A program made the translations under genes and the position numbers. Shown piece after piece: positions 39,016-48,865 of a stretch of DNA of 64,000 bases. This stretch comes from Pseudomonadota bacterium (GTDB taxonomy: Bacteria > Pseudomonadota > Gammaproteobacteria > Burkholderiales > Rhodocyclaceae), in NCBI GenBank assembly GCA_018241685.1, contig JAFEDJ010000009.1, forward strand, positions 124,001 to 188,000, given 5' to 3'. The notes below the pieces were generated by a model that had not been told where the DNA came from, did not search any database, and worked only from the letters and a program-made list of their open reading frames with translations. Every line of letters starts with the position of its first letter. Within the stretch, counting starts at the first letter, position 1.

Positions 39016-41343
39016 TTGAAAAGCGTTACCGCTTCCCTGCACCGGCCCACTCTCGAGTGGCTGGCGGTGACGTTCCTCTGTGTCGCGCTGGCGGTATTGT
39101 CGGCGTGCGAGGGCTGGTTGTGGCGTATCGACCATACACTTTATGACGATGCGCTTTCCAGCTGGCTGCGACCACCGAGTTCCGACCTGGTGATCATCGC
39201 CATCGACGATGCCAGCCTGGCAAGCGTCGGACGCTGGCCCTGGTCGCGCCGTCTGTACGCCAGGTTGATCGACCAGGCGCGTTCGGCGGGGGCTGCAGCG
39301 GTCGTCCTGGATCTGCCGCTGGAAACGGCGAGTCGCGACGATCCTGAGGGGGACCGTCTGCTGGCGCAGGCGATGCGGAATTTCCGGCGGGTCGTGCTGC
39401 CGCTGCACCAGGGGGGCTCCGGAATGGGCGAGGAGTTGCCCTTGCCGCTGTTTGCCAATGCTGCCGCGTCCATCGGGCACGACCAGCTGGAGTTCGACCC
39501 GGACGGCATCGTGCGCAGCCTGTACCTGTGGGGTGGCTTCGGGGCCGCGCGCAATCCCCACCTCGCGCTGGCTCTGTTGCGGCTGGTCGAGCCGGAAGCG
39601 GCGCAGCGCTATCGGGAACCTCCCCTGGCCGACGGGCTCGACAACGTGCTGTGGCAGCGGGCCGACTGGCTGCACATCCGTTTTGCGGGGCCGCCGGGCA
39701 GCTACACCCATCATCCCTTTCGCGCCGTGCTCAACGGTGACGTGCCGGACGCTGCGCTGCGCGGCAAGATCCTGTTCGTCGGCCTGACGGCCACCGGCCT
39801 CGGTGAGGCGGTACCGACGCCGACTTCCGGCCTGCTCCAGCAGATGCAGGGGATCGAGGTGCAGGCCAACGTCTTCGATGCGCTGCGTCGTGGCGCCACC
39901 GTGACGACCCTGTCCCCGTGGGCGGCGGCGGCCGTTGCGGCGGTACTCGTGGTGCTGCTGATGCTGTTCCTGCTGCATGCTGGCCCCAGCGCTGGCTTGA
40001 TAGCCACTTTCCTGCTCGGCGGTTGGGCGGTTGTGCTGGCCTTTGTCGGGCTTCACGTCGGGGGGTGGTGGTTCGGCCCGGCGCCGGCAGTGCTCGGCTG
40101 CGCCTTGGCCTATCCCTTGTGGAGTTGGCGGCGGCTGGAGTCTGCGCAACGCTACCTGGATGCTGAGCTGGTGGCGCTGGAGCGCGAGGGCACGCCCTTC
40201 GGTGAGCCACTGAAAGCGGTGGGGGCACACAGCGCGGATCCGCTGGAGCGGCGCATCGGCATCGTCCGGCAGGTTGCCCAGCACCAGCGGGATGTGCGCC
40301 GTTTCATGGCGGCGACGCTCGAGCATCTTCCGATCGGCGTGGTCGTGATCGACCCGTATGATCGGGTGATCCTGCACAACGGCCAGGCACGCCTGCTGCT
40401 CCATGCCAGTCACGGCGAGGCGGTACTCGAGGCGCTACGGGCGCTGCCATGGCCGGCCTATCTGCCGATGCGCGATGGTCTGCCCGACCTGGGAGGTTTC
40501 AAGGGCGCCCGCCAGTTTGAACTGAGCAACGGTGAGCGGCATTGTCTGTTGGTATCGGTGGCTGACCTGACCCTTGAGTCGGGGGCGCCACCTGGACGGG
40601 TCATCGGTCTGGCCGACGTGACGGTGATGCATGAGGCGCGGCGCAGTCGCGAGGACACCATGCATTTCCTGTCCCACGATCTGCGGGCGCCTCTGGCTTC
40701 CATCCTGACCCTCATCGAGGGGTGCAGCCCCTCGCCGGAACAGCAGGCGGCCCAGATCCCGCGTATTGCCCGTTATGCCCGTTCGGCGCTGGATCTGGCC
40801 GACGGCCTGTTCCGCCTGGTGCGTGCGGAAGGGTCGGATCCTCGGGACTTCGTCGAACTCGACCTGGCCGGCCTGGTAGATTCGGCCGCCGACGAAGTGT
40901 GGCCCCAAGCCCACGCCCGAGGCATCCGCGTCGAAGTGGACACCCATGCGGCGGACAGTGAGGAGGCTATCGTGCGCGGGGATTTCTCCCTGTTGCGGCG
41001 GGCGGTGATCAACCTGCTGACCAATGCGATCAAATACGGCGCGCCGAACAGTACCGTGGGTGTGAGCCTGCAGGCCGACGGCGGTGACTGGCTGATCCGC
41101 GTTCGCGATCAAGGGGCTGGTATTCCCCGTGAAGCACTACCGCGCCTGTTCAGGCGCTTTGGCCGCATTGGTGGCGATGGGCCGGCGCAACCGTCCGGGG
41201 TTGGCCTGGGTCTGCTGATCGTCAAGACGGTGGCTGAACGCCATGGTGGCACGGTGACGGTGGACAGCACGCCGGGGCAGGGCAGCACCTTTGAAATGCG
41301 CCTGCCGTTGCGGGTCCCCTTATCGACGTCGCAGGCCGTCTGA
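39016..41343 (+). CDS. CHASE2-domain histidine kinase
   Basis: 775 residues. TM1 about 12-32; CHASE2 sensory domain about 35-295 outside the membrane (SDLVIIAIDDASLASVGRWPWSR is the typical opening); three TM helices about 300-375; a PAS-like segment about 430-530; HisKA with His554 in FLSHDLRAP; HATPase with NLLTNAIKYG, RDQGAGIP and GVGLGLLIVKTV. TTG start with AAGAGA upstream, a few bases downstream of a candidate promoter. CHASE2 ligands are unknown in general. Probable partner: the orphan OmpR-type regulator ending at 38359. Confidence 0.87.
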   Translation: MKSVTASLHRPTLEWLAVTFLCVALAVLSACEGWLWRIDHTLYDDALSSWLRPPSSDLVIIAIDDASLASVGRWPWSRRLYARLIDQARSAGAAAVVLDLPLETASRDDPEGDRLLAQAMRNFRRVVLPLHQGGSGMGEELPLPLFANAAASIGHDQLEFDPDGIVRSLYLWGGFGAARNPHLALALLRLVEPEAAQRYREPPLADGLDNVLWQRADWLHIRFAGPPGSYTHHPFRAVLNGDVPDAALRGKILFVGLTATGLGEAVPTPTSGLLQQMQGIEVQANVFDALRRGATVTTLSPWAAAAVAAVLVVLLMLFLLHAGPSAGLIATFLLGGWAVVLAFVGLHVGGWWFGPAPAVLGCALAYPLWSWRRLESAQRYLDAELVALEREGTPFGEPLKAVGAHSADPLERRIGIVRQVAQHQRDVRRFMAATLEHLPIGVVVIDPYDRVILHNGQARLLLHASHGEAVLEALRALPWPAYLPMRDGLPDLGGFKGARQFELSNGERHCLLVSVADLTLESGAPPGRVIGLADVTVMHEARRSREDTMHFLSHDLRAPLASILTLIEGCSPSPEQQAAQIPRIARYARSALDLADGLFRLVRAEGSDPRDFVELDLAGLVDSAADEVWPQAHARGIRVEVDTHAADSEEAIVRGDFSLLRRAVINLLTNAIKYGAPNSTVGVSLQADGGDWLIRVRDQGAGIPREALPRLFRRFGRIGGDGPAQPSGVGLGLLIVKTVAERHGGTVTVDSTPGQGSTFEMRLPLRVPLSTSQAV

Positions 41344-41488
41344 GCAGCTGGTGGTGCCCCGGGGGGCTGTTGTGGCGTGGTCACCCCATGGTGTGAATTC
41401 GATCCTGCACGCCGCGAATCCGCGGGGGGAGAGCCCGACCTGGCTGATCTGCCAGCACAGGCTGCCTTGCGTGACGTATGGCCCTGCC

Positions 41489-42816
<1,328 letters not shown>

Positions 42817-42820
<4 letters not shown>

Positions 42821-43464
42821 GGCGCGGGTGGTGGATCGTCGTGGCCGGGGAGGCGGAACAGGCGGCGGATCTGCCCCATGAAGCTGGTGATCGACGGCAC
42901 GTCCATGATGAACAGCACGAAGCCGGACAGGTTGTGGGCCGCCATGTTCATCGAGATGCGGGCCACCAGGATCACGCTGTCGGCATCCCGGTCGTCGAGC
43001 AGCGTGGCGGCGCTGCGCGACTGCACACTCGGCAGCGAGCCGATGATCTCGGTGCCGAAGAGGTTGGCCAGGCTGGCCATGCAGCTGTTGATGATGATGT
43101 TGCCGATCTCGGCGAGGGCATCCTGCTCGAGTTCGGTGATGTGCTGGACGGGTGTATCGTCGCCGAGCATGCGGCGCACGATTTCGAGGCTGCCGTGTTC
43201 GGGGAACAGCAGCAGCGCGTCGGTCTGAAAGCCGTCGGCCGAATTGAAGCGCTGGTTGATGCGACACAGGCGGTCGTTGCTGCTATCGGGCCGGCCCTGG
43301 GTCAGGCGTTCGGTGAGGGCGTCGCGGGACAGGATCTCGATGGTCGGTACCGATAGCTCGATCTCTTCGTGCACGATCGCCGAAAAGGTGGCCGCCGCCT
43401 CGCCGAGGGACAGGTTGAAGGCTTCGGTGAGTGCGTCGAGTTCGAGCTCGGAAAAGGTGTGCAT
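42817..43464 (-). CDS. CheC/CheX-like chemotaxis phosphatase
   Basis: 215 residues. Both CheC-type signatures are visible: ELDALTEAFNLSLGEAA near residue 8 and EQDALAEIGNIIINSCMASLANLFG near 115. In CheC these Glu-x2-Asn motifs dephosphorylate CheY~P. The start at 43464 follows 4 bases after the upstream CheY-like stop. The gene lies between a single-domain receiver and a diguanylate cyclase, so it probably tunes the phosphorylation of that receiver. Confidence 0.82.
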
Positions 43465-43468
43465 CGCT

Positions 43469-43834
43469 TCAGTCCAGCAGTTGCAGGATGTCGCTGATGA
43501 CGGCTTCGCCAATGGGTTTGCGGAAGAAGCGCACGCCCAGCCCAGCTGCCCGCCGCTGGATGGCTTCCTGGACGTTGGCGGTGAGAAGCGCGAGGGTGAT
43601 GTCGGGATGGGATACGCGGATCTTTTCTGCCAGCTCAAGCCCGGAGATGCCCGGCATGTTCATGTCGAGCACAGCCAGATCGGGACGGGCTGTGCTCAGG
43701 ATCTCGAGGGCTGCTTCGCCGTTGCCGGCCTCGAGCAGGTTCAGGTCGGGCCGCTGGCTGCGCATGACGGATGCGCAGAGCATCCGGGATGCGCGGCTGT
43801 CGTCGACGAGCAGGATCGTTGCAGGGGAGGGCAT
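43469..43834 (-). CDS. Single-domain response regulator (CheY-like)
   Basis: 121-residue receiver with Asp11-Asp12, phosphoacceptor Asp57 (LAVLDMNMPG) and the conserved Lys in FFRKPIG; no output domain. First gene of the CheY/CheC/GGDEF operon. No CheA is in the window, so its kinase is encoded elsewhere. Confidence 0.9.
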   Translation of the reverse strand: MPSPATILLVDDSRASRMLCASVMRSQRPDLNLLEAGNGEAALEILSTARPDLAVLDMNMPGISGLELAEKIRVSHPDITLALLTANVQEAIQRRAAGLGVRFFRKPIGEAVISDILQLLD

Positions 43835-43952
43835 GCTGTCGCTCCGGTGAGTTTCTTCGATTGCTAACGGAGGACGGCATATGAACTTGAGTGAACTTAT
43901 TCACAAGGAATGAGTGTGCTGGAACCATGCCAGCCTCTCCTGCAGCTGATGC

Positions 43953-45239
43953 TCAGCCGGGCTCACCGGCCAGGCTGTATTCACCGCGCCCGATGCGGGC
44001 CATCGCTACTGCGAAGCCGGAGATGCCACCGCCCCGGTAGAACAGGCAGGGCTTGCCGACCCGCTTGCAGTGGGCTTTCACGTGGTAGTAGGCGTTGTGG
44101 CTGACGTGATCGGTCGGGCACATCACGGCGTCGGCGCTGCGGATCAGTTCGGGCAAGCGCGACAGGGATTCCTCCTGACCGCCGTCGTGGTGGATCAGCG
44201 TGATGCCCAAGCGCCCGGCGAGCTGGCGGTATTGGGCCAGCAGCGCGGCGCGGCCGCCCACATACAGTACGCAGCGTGCGCCCAGCGCGTGTTCGCAGGC
44301 GGCGCAGGCGTCGCTGCCGGCGTCACAAGCGGCCGGCTCCATGGCCCGCAGCAGATGTTCCAGCGCGTCCCGCTCGGCCAGTGCGGTGTCTCGTTCGGCG
44401 GCGATGCGCTGGGCGTCCTCACGGATGTCCTTCAGGTTGCGCTCCAGCTCCCAGATCCGTCCCGAGGCGGTCAGCAGCTTGTCGTGGGACGCCTGCATGG
44501 CCATCAGGCGCTGGCCCATCTCGACGACGACCTGGCCGGACTCGAAGCGTTGCAGTCGCTTCTGCAGGGTGTCGATCTCGCCGCGCAGTGCATCCCGTTC
44601 GGCGCGCTCGGCTTCCGCGGCAGCGAGCTGGCGGCGCAGGGCGGCCAGTTCCCGTTTGAGGCCGCCTTTCAGTTCGGTGTTTTCCCGTTCCAGGTGGGCG
44701 AGGCGCCGTGTGTCGGCCGCGAGGCCGGCACCGACCTGGTGGGACAGCATGTGGACGTCGGCGTAGGCCTGCTGCAGCGTGGTCTGGGAGGCGTTCCGGT
44801 GGGTGCACAGGGCCCACAGGGGACCGGCGATGTCGCCGCGTTGCTGGCATTCGTGCCACAGGGCCAGCAGGTCCTGATCGTCCTTGAGCTTGCCGAAGCG
44901 GGTCACCGACAGCGCGTACTTGCGGTCGAGGTGACGCTGGATGGCTTCGGCAGCCGGGTTGCGGCCGCGGCACTGGGCGACGGCTTCCACGTGCAGCGCG
45001 AAGTCGTCGCCGGGGCGGGCGGTGAAGTGAAAGCGTTTGGCGAAGCGCTGCAACTCGTCGATGGTCAGGCAGGTGCCGATCAACGGGCAATGGTGCTTGT
45101 CGTCCAGATCCCACAGCTTGGGCCGTTTGCGGCCCGTGGTGGCGCCGCTCGGTGCTTCGATGGCCACCAGGGCGTTGGCGTATTCGGCACGCAGCAGGCT
45201 TTGCAGGCTCGGGGGCTGGTTTTCAGGGGCGAGACACAT
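43953..45239 (-). CDS. DUF2325 coiled-coil protein
   Basis: 428 residues. The N-terminal region (about 30-180) contains HHCPLIGTCLT and a Cys/His-containing core; a long coiled coil (about 205-330) follows. The C-terminal DUF2325 domain (about 345-425) reads VLYVGGRAALLAQYRQLAGRLGITLIHHDGG, then MCPTDHVSHNAYYHVKAHCKRVGKPCLFYRGGG. DUF2325 has no established biochemical role. The start MCLAPENQ overlaps the 80-residue upstream gene by 17 bases. Two Fur-box-like sites precede the pair, so iron limitation is a likely trigger. Confidence 0.75.
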   Translation of the reverse strand: MCLAPENQPPSLQSLLRAEYANALVAIEAPSGATTGRKRPKLWDLDDKHHCPLIGTCLTIDELQRFAKRFHFTARPGDDFALHVEAVAQCRGRNPAAEAIQRHLDRKYALSVTRFGKLKDDQDLLALWHECQQRGDIAGPLWALCTHRNASQTTLQQAYADVHMLSHQVGAGLAADTRRLAHLERENTELKGGLKRELAALRRQLAAAEAERAERDALRGEIDTLQKRLQRFESGQVVVEMGQRLMAMQASHDKLLTASGRIWELERNLKDIREDAQRIAAERDTALAERDALEHLLRAMEPAACDAGSDACAACEHALGARCVLYVGGRAALLAQYRQLAGRLGITLIHHDGGQEESLSRLPELIRSADAVMCPTDHVSHNAYYHVKAHCKRVGKPCLFYRGGGISGFAVAMARIGRGEYSLAGEPG

Positions 45240-45465
45240 GGCGCGCTCCCGTATGTGCGGTTTCCAGGCGGTGGGCGGCGCGTTCGCACAGATCGCGAAA
45301 ACCCGGGTCCAGGTTCGGCTGGTCGGCCAGGCGGCTGAGCAGATCGGCAGCGCGTCGGGCGGCGTGGTGGCAGCCGGTTTCATCGAAGCGGAGGAGTTGG
45401 GCGAGGGTTCCGGCCCATAGGCTGGGCGACTCGAGCGTGGTTGCCGACAGGGCTGGAGCGTTCAT
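45223..45465 (-). CDS. Small soluble protein upstream of DUF2325 (unknown)
   Basis: 80 residues, Ala/Leu/His-rich and helical (GTLAQLLRFDETGCHHAARRAADLLSRLADQPNLDP). No family recognised. It starts 22 bases downstream of a Fur-box-like site and overlaps the DUF2325 gene by 17 bases, which supports it as a real first gene of a two-gene operon. Confidence 0.6.
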   Translation of the reverse strand: MNAPALSATTLESPSLWAGTLAQLLRFDETGCHHAARRAADLLSRLADQPNLDPGFRDLCERAAHRLETAHTGARHVSRP

Positions 45466-45486
45466 CGATTCATCCGTTTGAGCTAA

Positions 45487-45501
45487 TGAGAATGGATCTC
45501 A
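45487..45501. promoter_or_regulatory. Fur-box-like site 1
   Basis: TGAGAATGGATCTCA matches the 7-1-7 consensus TGAGAATNATTCTCA except at two positions, 22 bases upstream of the 80-residue gene. Confidence 0.6.
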
Positions 45502-45529
45502 ATTTAGTGCTGTTGGATTGAAAAGTAAA

Positions 45530-45544
45530 CGAGAATTATTATCA
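45530..45544. promoter_or_regulatory. Fur-box-like site 2
   Basis: CGAGAATTATTATCA matches the same consensus except at two positions, 43 bases from site 1. Two sites in tandem raise confidence in true Fur control. Confidence 0.55.
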
Positions 45545-45585
45545 AATGATTGCAGGCGATGTTCGGGGCTGCTGGCGCCATGGAC

Positions 45586-45630
45586 AAAAAGATCGCGGGG
45601 CGTGATCCGGATGACCGGACCACGCCCCGC
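45586..45630 (-). terminator. Rho-independent terminator of the Lys/His-rich protein gene
   Basis: GCGGGGCGTG...CACGCCCCGC stem with a nested TCCGG/CCGGA inner stem and an ATGA loop. On the minus strand GATC and five T residues follow. Confidence 0.85.
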
Positions 45631-45659
45631 GGCGCTGGTATCAGTACGACTGAGGCAGC

Positions 45660-45965
45660 TTACTTGGCAGCGGCGGGCGCTTCGGCGGCCTTGGTTTCCG
45701 CCTTGGCGTCAGTCTTGGCCGTGTGCTTGGCGTGCTTCATGTGCTTTTCATGCTTCTCGACCTTGGCACCTTCGCTCTTGGCCGGCTCGGCAGCCTTCGT
45801 CGTCTCGGTCTTCACCGTTTCGCCAGCCTTCGGCGCTTCGGCCTTCTTTTCGGCAGCGGCGGTGGCTGCAGTAGCGGGCTTGGCTGGGGTTGCGGCGGGC
45901 GCTTGCGCAAAGGAGGCGGAAGCGAAACCGGCGGCGATGGCGATGGCGATGATCTTGTTCAGCAT
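45660..45965 (-). CDS. Exported Ala/Lys/His-rich small protein (Asr-like composition)
   Basis: 101 residues: signal peptide about 1-21 (NKIIAIAIAAGFASASFAQA), then an Ala/Lys/Pro/Glu/Thr low-complexity chain with the cluster KHEKHMKHAKH near residue 80. The composition resembles acid-shock protein Asr and other periplasmic low-complexity proteins; the His/Lys cluster could bind metal or protons. No homology assignment is safe. It has its own strong terminator. Confidence 0.6.
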   Translation of the reverse strand: MLNKIIAIAIAAGFASASFAQAPAATPAKPATAATAAAEKKAEAPKAGETVKTETTKAAEPAKSEGAKVEKHEKHMKHAKHTAKTDAKAETKAAEAPAAAK

Positions 45966-46198
45966 TTGCGTTCTCCTTGATGAGACTTGCTCGTTTGTTC
46001 CGGGGCGGCGTAATTGCCTGCCCTTGTAGCGAATAACGCCTGCCATCGCCGGTGGTTGTCAGGGGAAATGTAAGCCCTTGTTCATTTGTAACGGCGATGG
46101 GCACCACCTGTGGTCCGCGCTATAGCGCTGCCGCTCATACCCCGGCATGGGGCTGCGCTGTTGCGGGGAAGGTTGGTGCTGGGGCGAGCAGGAGCCGT

Positions 46199-48370
46199 TC
46201 AGACTTCGGCGGGGTCCACGTCCAGGTGCCAGCGCAGTTCCCTGGGCGGGCGTAGCGCCCACAGCCGGCGGCTCCATTCGGTGAGGAAGGCCTGCAGCGC
46301 CGGGCGGGTCTGCGCTTCGACGAGTAGTTGGGCGCGTTCTCGGCGGGCGAGGCGGACCATGCGCATCGGTACTGGATCGAAGACATGTACGCCAAAGGCT
46401 TGCGACAAGGGCTCGGCGGCGGCGCGGGCGGCTTTCAGCCAGTCGATGGCGGTGGCCAGTTCGGTGGCGTTGGCGCATAGCAGCGCATTTGCCGCAAAGG
46501 GTGGAAAGCGGGCCTGCTTGCGCTCTTCGAGCTGCAGTGCGGCATAGCGGGCAAAGTCGTGGGCGGCGAGGCAGTGGTACAGCGGATGGTCGGGGTATTG
46601 GGTCTGTACCATCACTTCGCCGGGCAACTCGCCGCGGCCGGCCCGGCCGCCGACCTGCATGAGCTGCTGGAACAGGCGTTCGGGGGCCCGGAAGTCGGCG
46701 GCGAACAGCGAGGAATCGGCGTTCAGCACGCCGACGAAGGTCAGCTTGGGGAAGTCGTGCCCCTTGGCCATCATCTGAGTGCCGACCAGGATGTCGGCGT
46801 CGCCGCGGCCGATCTGGTCGAGCAGCGCGTCCCATTGGCTGCGGGTACGCGCGGCGTCCCGGTCGACGCGCAGGATCCGGGCATCGGGGAAGCGCTCGCC
46901 CAGGGTTTCCTCGAGGCGCTGGGTGCCGCGCCCGAAGGGTTGGATGTCCTGGTCGCCGCAGTCCGGGCAGGCCAGCGGGATGGCGGCTTCGAAGCTGCAG
47001 TGGTGGCAGCGCAGGCGCCGGTCGGCCAGGTGCAGGACCATGTTGGCCGTGCAGTGCGGGCAGCGGCTGACCCAGCCGCAGGACGGGCACGAGAGCACCG
47101 GCGCGTAGCCGCGGCGGTTGAGGAAGATAAGGCTCTGCTCGCCGCGTTGCAGGCGCGCTTCGATGGCCCGCAGCAGGTGTTCGGAGACCCCGTGCTGGAG
47201 CTTCTCGCGGCGGATGTCTACCGGGCGCACCCGTGGCAACGTGGCGGCGACGGCACGATTGGCCAGTTCTATGCGCCGGTAACGCCCCACATCGGCAGCG
47301 TGCCAGCTTTCCAGAGACGGTGTGGCAGAGCCGAGGACGATCGGGACGCTGCGCTGACGGGCGCGCCAGATCGCCAGGTCGCGGGCGTTGTAGCGCACGC
47401 CTTCGTGCTGCTTGTAGCTGGCGTCGTGTTCCTCGTCCACCACGATCAATCCAAGGCGGGGCAGTGGCGTGAACACCGACAGGCGGGTACCGAGAACGAT
47501 TTCCGCGCGCCCCTCCATGGCCTGCACGAAGCCTTGGGAGCGGGCGCCCTCGGCCAGCGCGGAATGCAGGCTGACCACGCGCGCGGCCGGGAAGCGGCCG
47601 GCCACCCGCCCTTCCAGCTGCGGGGTGAGGGCGATTTCGGGCACCAGGATCAGAGCTTGGCCGCCGCGCGCAATAACCTGCTGGACGAGCCGCAGGTAGA
47701 CCTCGGTCTTGCCGCTGCCGGTGACGCCGGCCAGCAGGAAAGTCTGGAAGCGGCCGAAGTCCGCCGACATCGCATCGACGGCAGCCTGTTGCTCCGTGGT
47801 GAGGGGCGGTGCGCCGGCCATCGCCGCAGGGTCGGCAGCGGCGGAAGGGGCAATCCAGCCCCGCTTGAGGGCGTCGGCCACCGCCGGGTTTGCACTGCTC
47901 CCCTCGCGCAGCTGCGACTTGCGGCGTGGGCCGTGGCTGGCGAGGTCGTGCAACAGGGCTAGCGCGCGGCTCTGCCGTTTGGTGGCGGTGATGGCGTCCC
48001 GGCCCGCATCGGTCAGATCGAGCAGGGGGTCGGCTTCATTGCCGCTGACGGCATCCGCCCGGCGCAGGCGCGGGGGCAAGGCCATCGCGACGACTTCGCC
48101 GAGGGGATGCTGATAGTAGCGGGCGGCGAATTCAACCATCTCCAGCCAGTCAGCGGGCAAGGCCGGTGCTTCGCGCTGGATGGCGATGACGGGCTTCAGC
48201 TGATCCGGTGACAACTCGGTCGTTTCCGGAAGCGCGACGATCAGTCCGGTCTTCTCGCCCCGCCCGAAGGGGACACGTACGCAGCGTCCGAGGTCGGCAG
48301 GGGATAGATCTTCGGCGATGTAGTCGAAGCTGCGGGGGAGGGGGACCGGCAGGGCGACGCGGACGATCAC
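46199..48370 (-). CDS. priA: Primosomal protein N' (replication restart helicase)
   Basis: 723-residue 3'-5' superfamily 2 helicase that reloads DnaB at collapsed forks. N-terminal PriA DNA-binding domain (about 1-100); Walker A GVTGSGKTEVYL; DEEH box VVDEEHDASYK; zinc-binding cysteines CPSCGWVSRCPHC, CHHC and CPDCGDQD; later helicase motifs GTQMMAKGHDFP and QVGGRAGRG. GTG start at 48370, with no strong Shine-Dalgarno. Upstream is a 495-bp AT-rich gap with DnaA-box-like sites. Confidence 0.95.
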   Translation of the reverse strand: MIVRVALPVPLPRSFDYIAEDLSPADLGRCVRVPFGRGEKTGLIVALPETTELSPDQLKPVIAIQREAPALPADWLEMVEFAARYYQHPLGEVVAMALPPRLRRADAVSGNEADPLLDLTDAGRDAITATKRQSRALALLHDLASHGPRRKSQLREGSSANPAVADALKRGWIAPSAAADPAAMAGAPPLTTEQQAAVDAMSADFGRFQTFLLAGVTGSGKTEVYLRLVQQVIARGGQALILVPEIALTPQLEGRVAGRFPAARVVSLHSALAEGARSQGFVQAMEGRAEIVLGTRLSVFTPLPRLGLIVVDEEHDASYKQHEGVRYNARDLAIWRARQRSVPIVLGSATPSLESWHAADVGRYRRIELANRAVAATLPRVRPVDIRREKLQHGVSEHLLRAIEARLQRGEQSLIFLNRRGYAPVLSCPSCGWVSRCPHCTANMVLHLADRRLRCHHCSFEAAIPLACPDCGDQDIQPFGRGTQRLEETLGERFPDARILRVDRDAARTRSQWDALLDQIGRGDADILVGTQMMAKGHDFPKLTFVGVLNADSSLFAADFRAPERLFQQLMQVGGRAGRGELPGEVMVQTQYPDHPLYHCLAAHDFARYAALQLEERKQARFPPFAANALLCANATELATAIDWLKAARAAAEPLSQAFGVHVFDPVPMRMVRLARRERAQLLVEAQTRPALQAFLTEWSRRLWALRPPRELRWHLDVDPAEV

Positions 48371-48498
48371 GGTGGGCTAGGGTGCGGAATGGTGACTGTT
48401 TTGGGAAAGTACCCGTAAATCAGCGTATTGCAACGGTTTTTTGAGATGGCGGATGGGCAAAGGGCTTGAACTCTTTGGCGTTGAATGCGTATTTTTTC

Positions 48499-48521
48499 TT
48501 GTCCACAAAACCTGTGGATAA
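48499..48521. promoter_or_regulatory. Pair of DnaA-box-like sites
   Basis: TTGTCCACA (one mismatch to TTATCCACA) on the plus strand and, 5 bases on, TGTGGATAA (exact box on the minus strand). They face each other in the priA leader, 129-151 bases upstream of its start. Confidence 0.5.
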
Positions 48522-48816
48522 CTTTGTGGGGAAAACCGGCAAATCACCCTTATAGCTACCCGCCATATGCTTTCCATTTTCCAGCCGTGAATCTGGCACA
48601 GATAATATTCCATTTAAAAACAGTATCTTGGAACGACCAAAAAGTCAGTTAGGAATTCATGTCAGAAAAATGACGAGGGACGTGAAGCTGTGCACAAGTC
48701 AAGGGGTAAGTCGAAAATTTAGTGCTTGACGGGGTCGTTTTCCCATCTGGGCTCCAGCAGGGGCCCGGATACTCCTGGATAGGCTGGGGAGCCGGCGGAA
48801 TCCGGGGGCCGGCAGC

Positions 48817-48843
48817 AAAAAAGGCCGGCAAGCTGCCGGCCTT
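48817..48843 (-). terminator. Rho-independent terminator of hemE
   Basis: GGCCGGCA / TGCCGGCC stem with a 3-base loop. On the minus strand it is followed by a run of six T residues, 25 bases past the hemE stop. Confidence 0.9.
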
Positions 48844-48865
48844 CGCATGATTGCGCTGCTGCGCC

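Larger units (their letters stand above)
48371..48865. other. 495-bp gene-free region between hemE and priA
   Basis: No credible gene on either strand. It is AT-rich compared with the rest of the window, carries two DnaA-box-like 9-mers (48499-48507 TTGTCCACA and 48513-48521 TGTGGATAA), and ends with the hemE terminator. It should contain the priA promoter. Confidence 0.6.

Noticed and set aside
48377..48613. 78-codon minus-strand frame in the priA-hemE gap
   Set aside because: Covers the DnaA-box-like region, has no family features and no ribosome-binding site.
48371..48865. Chromosomal replication origin
   Set aside because: Only two DnaA boxes and no dnaA, rpmH or gidA nearby; kept as a DnaA-site finding rather than an origin call.
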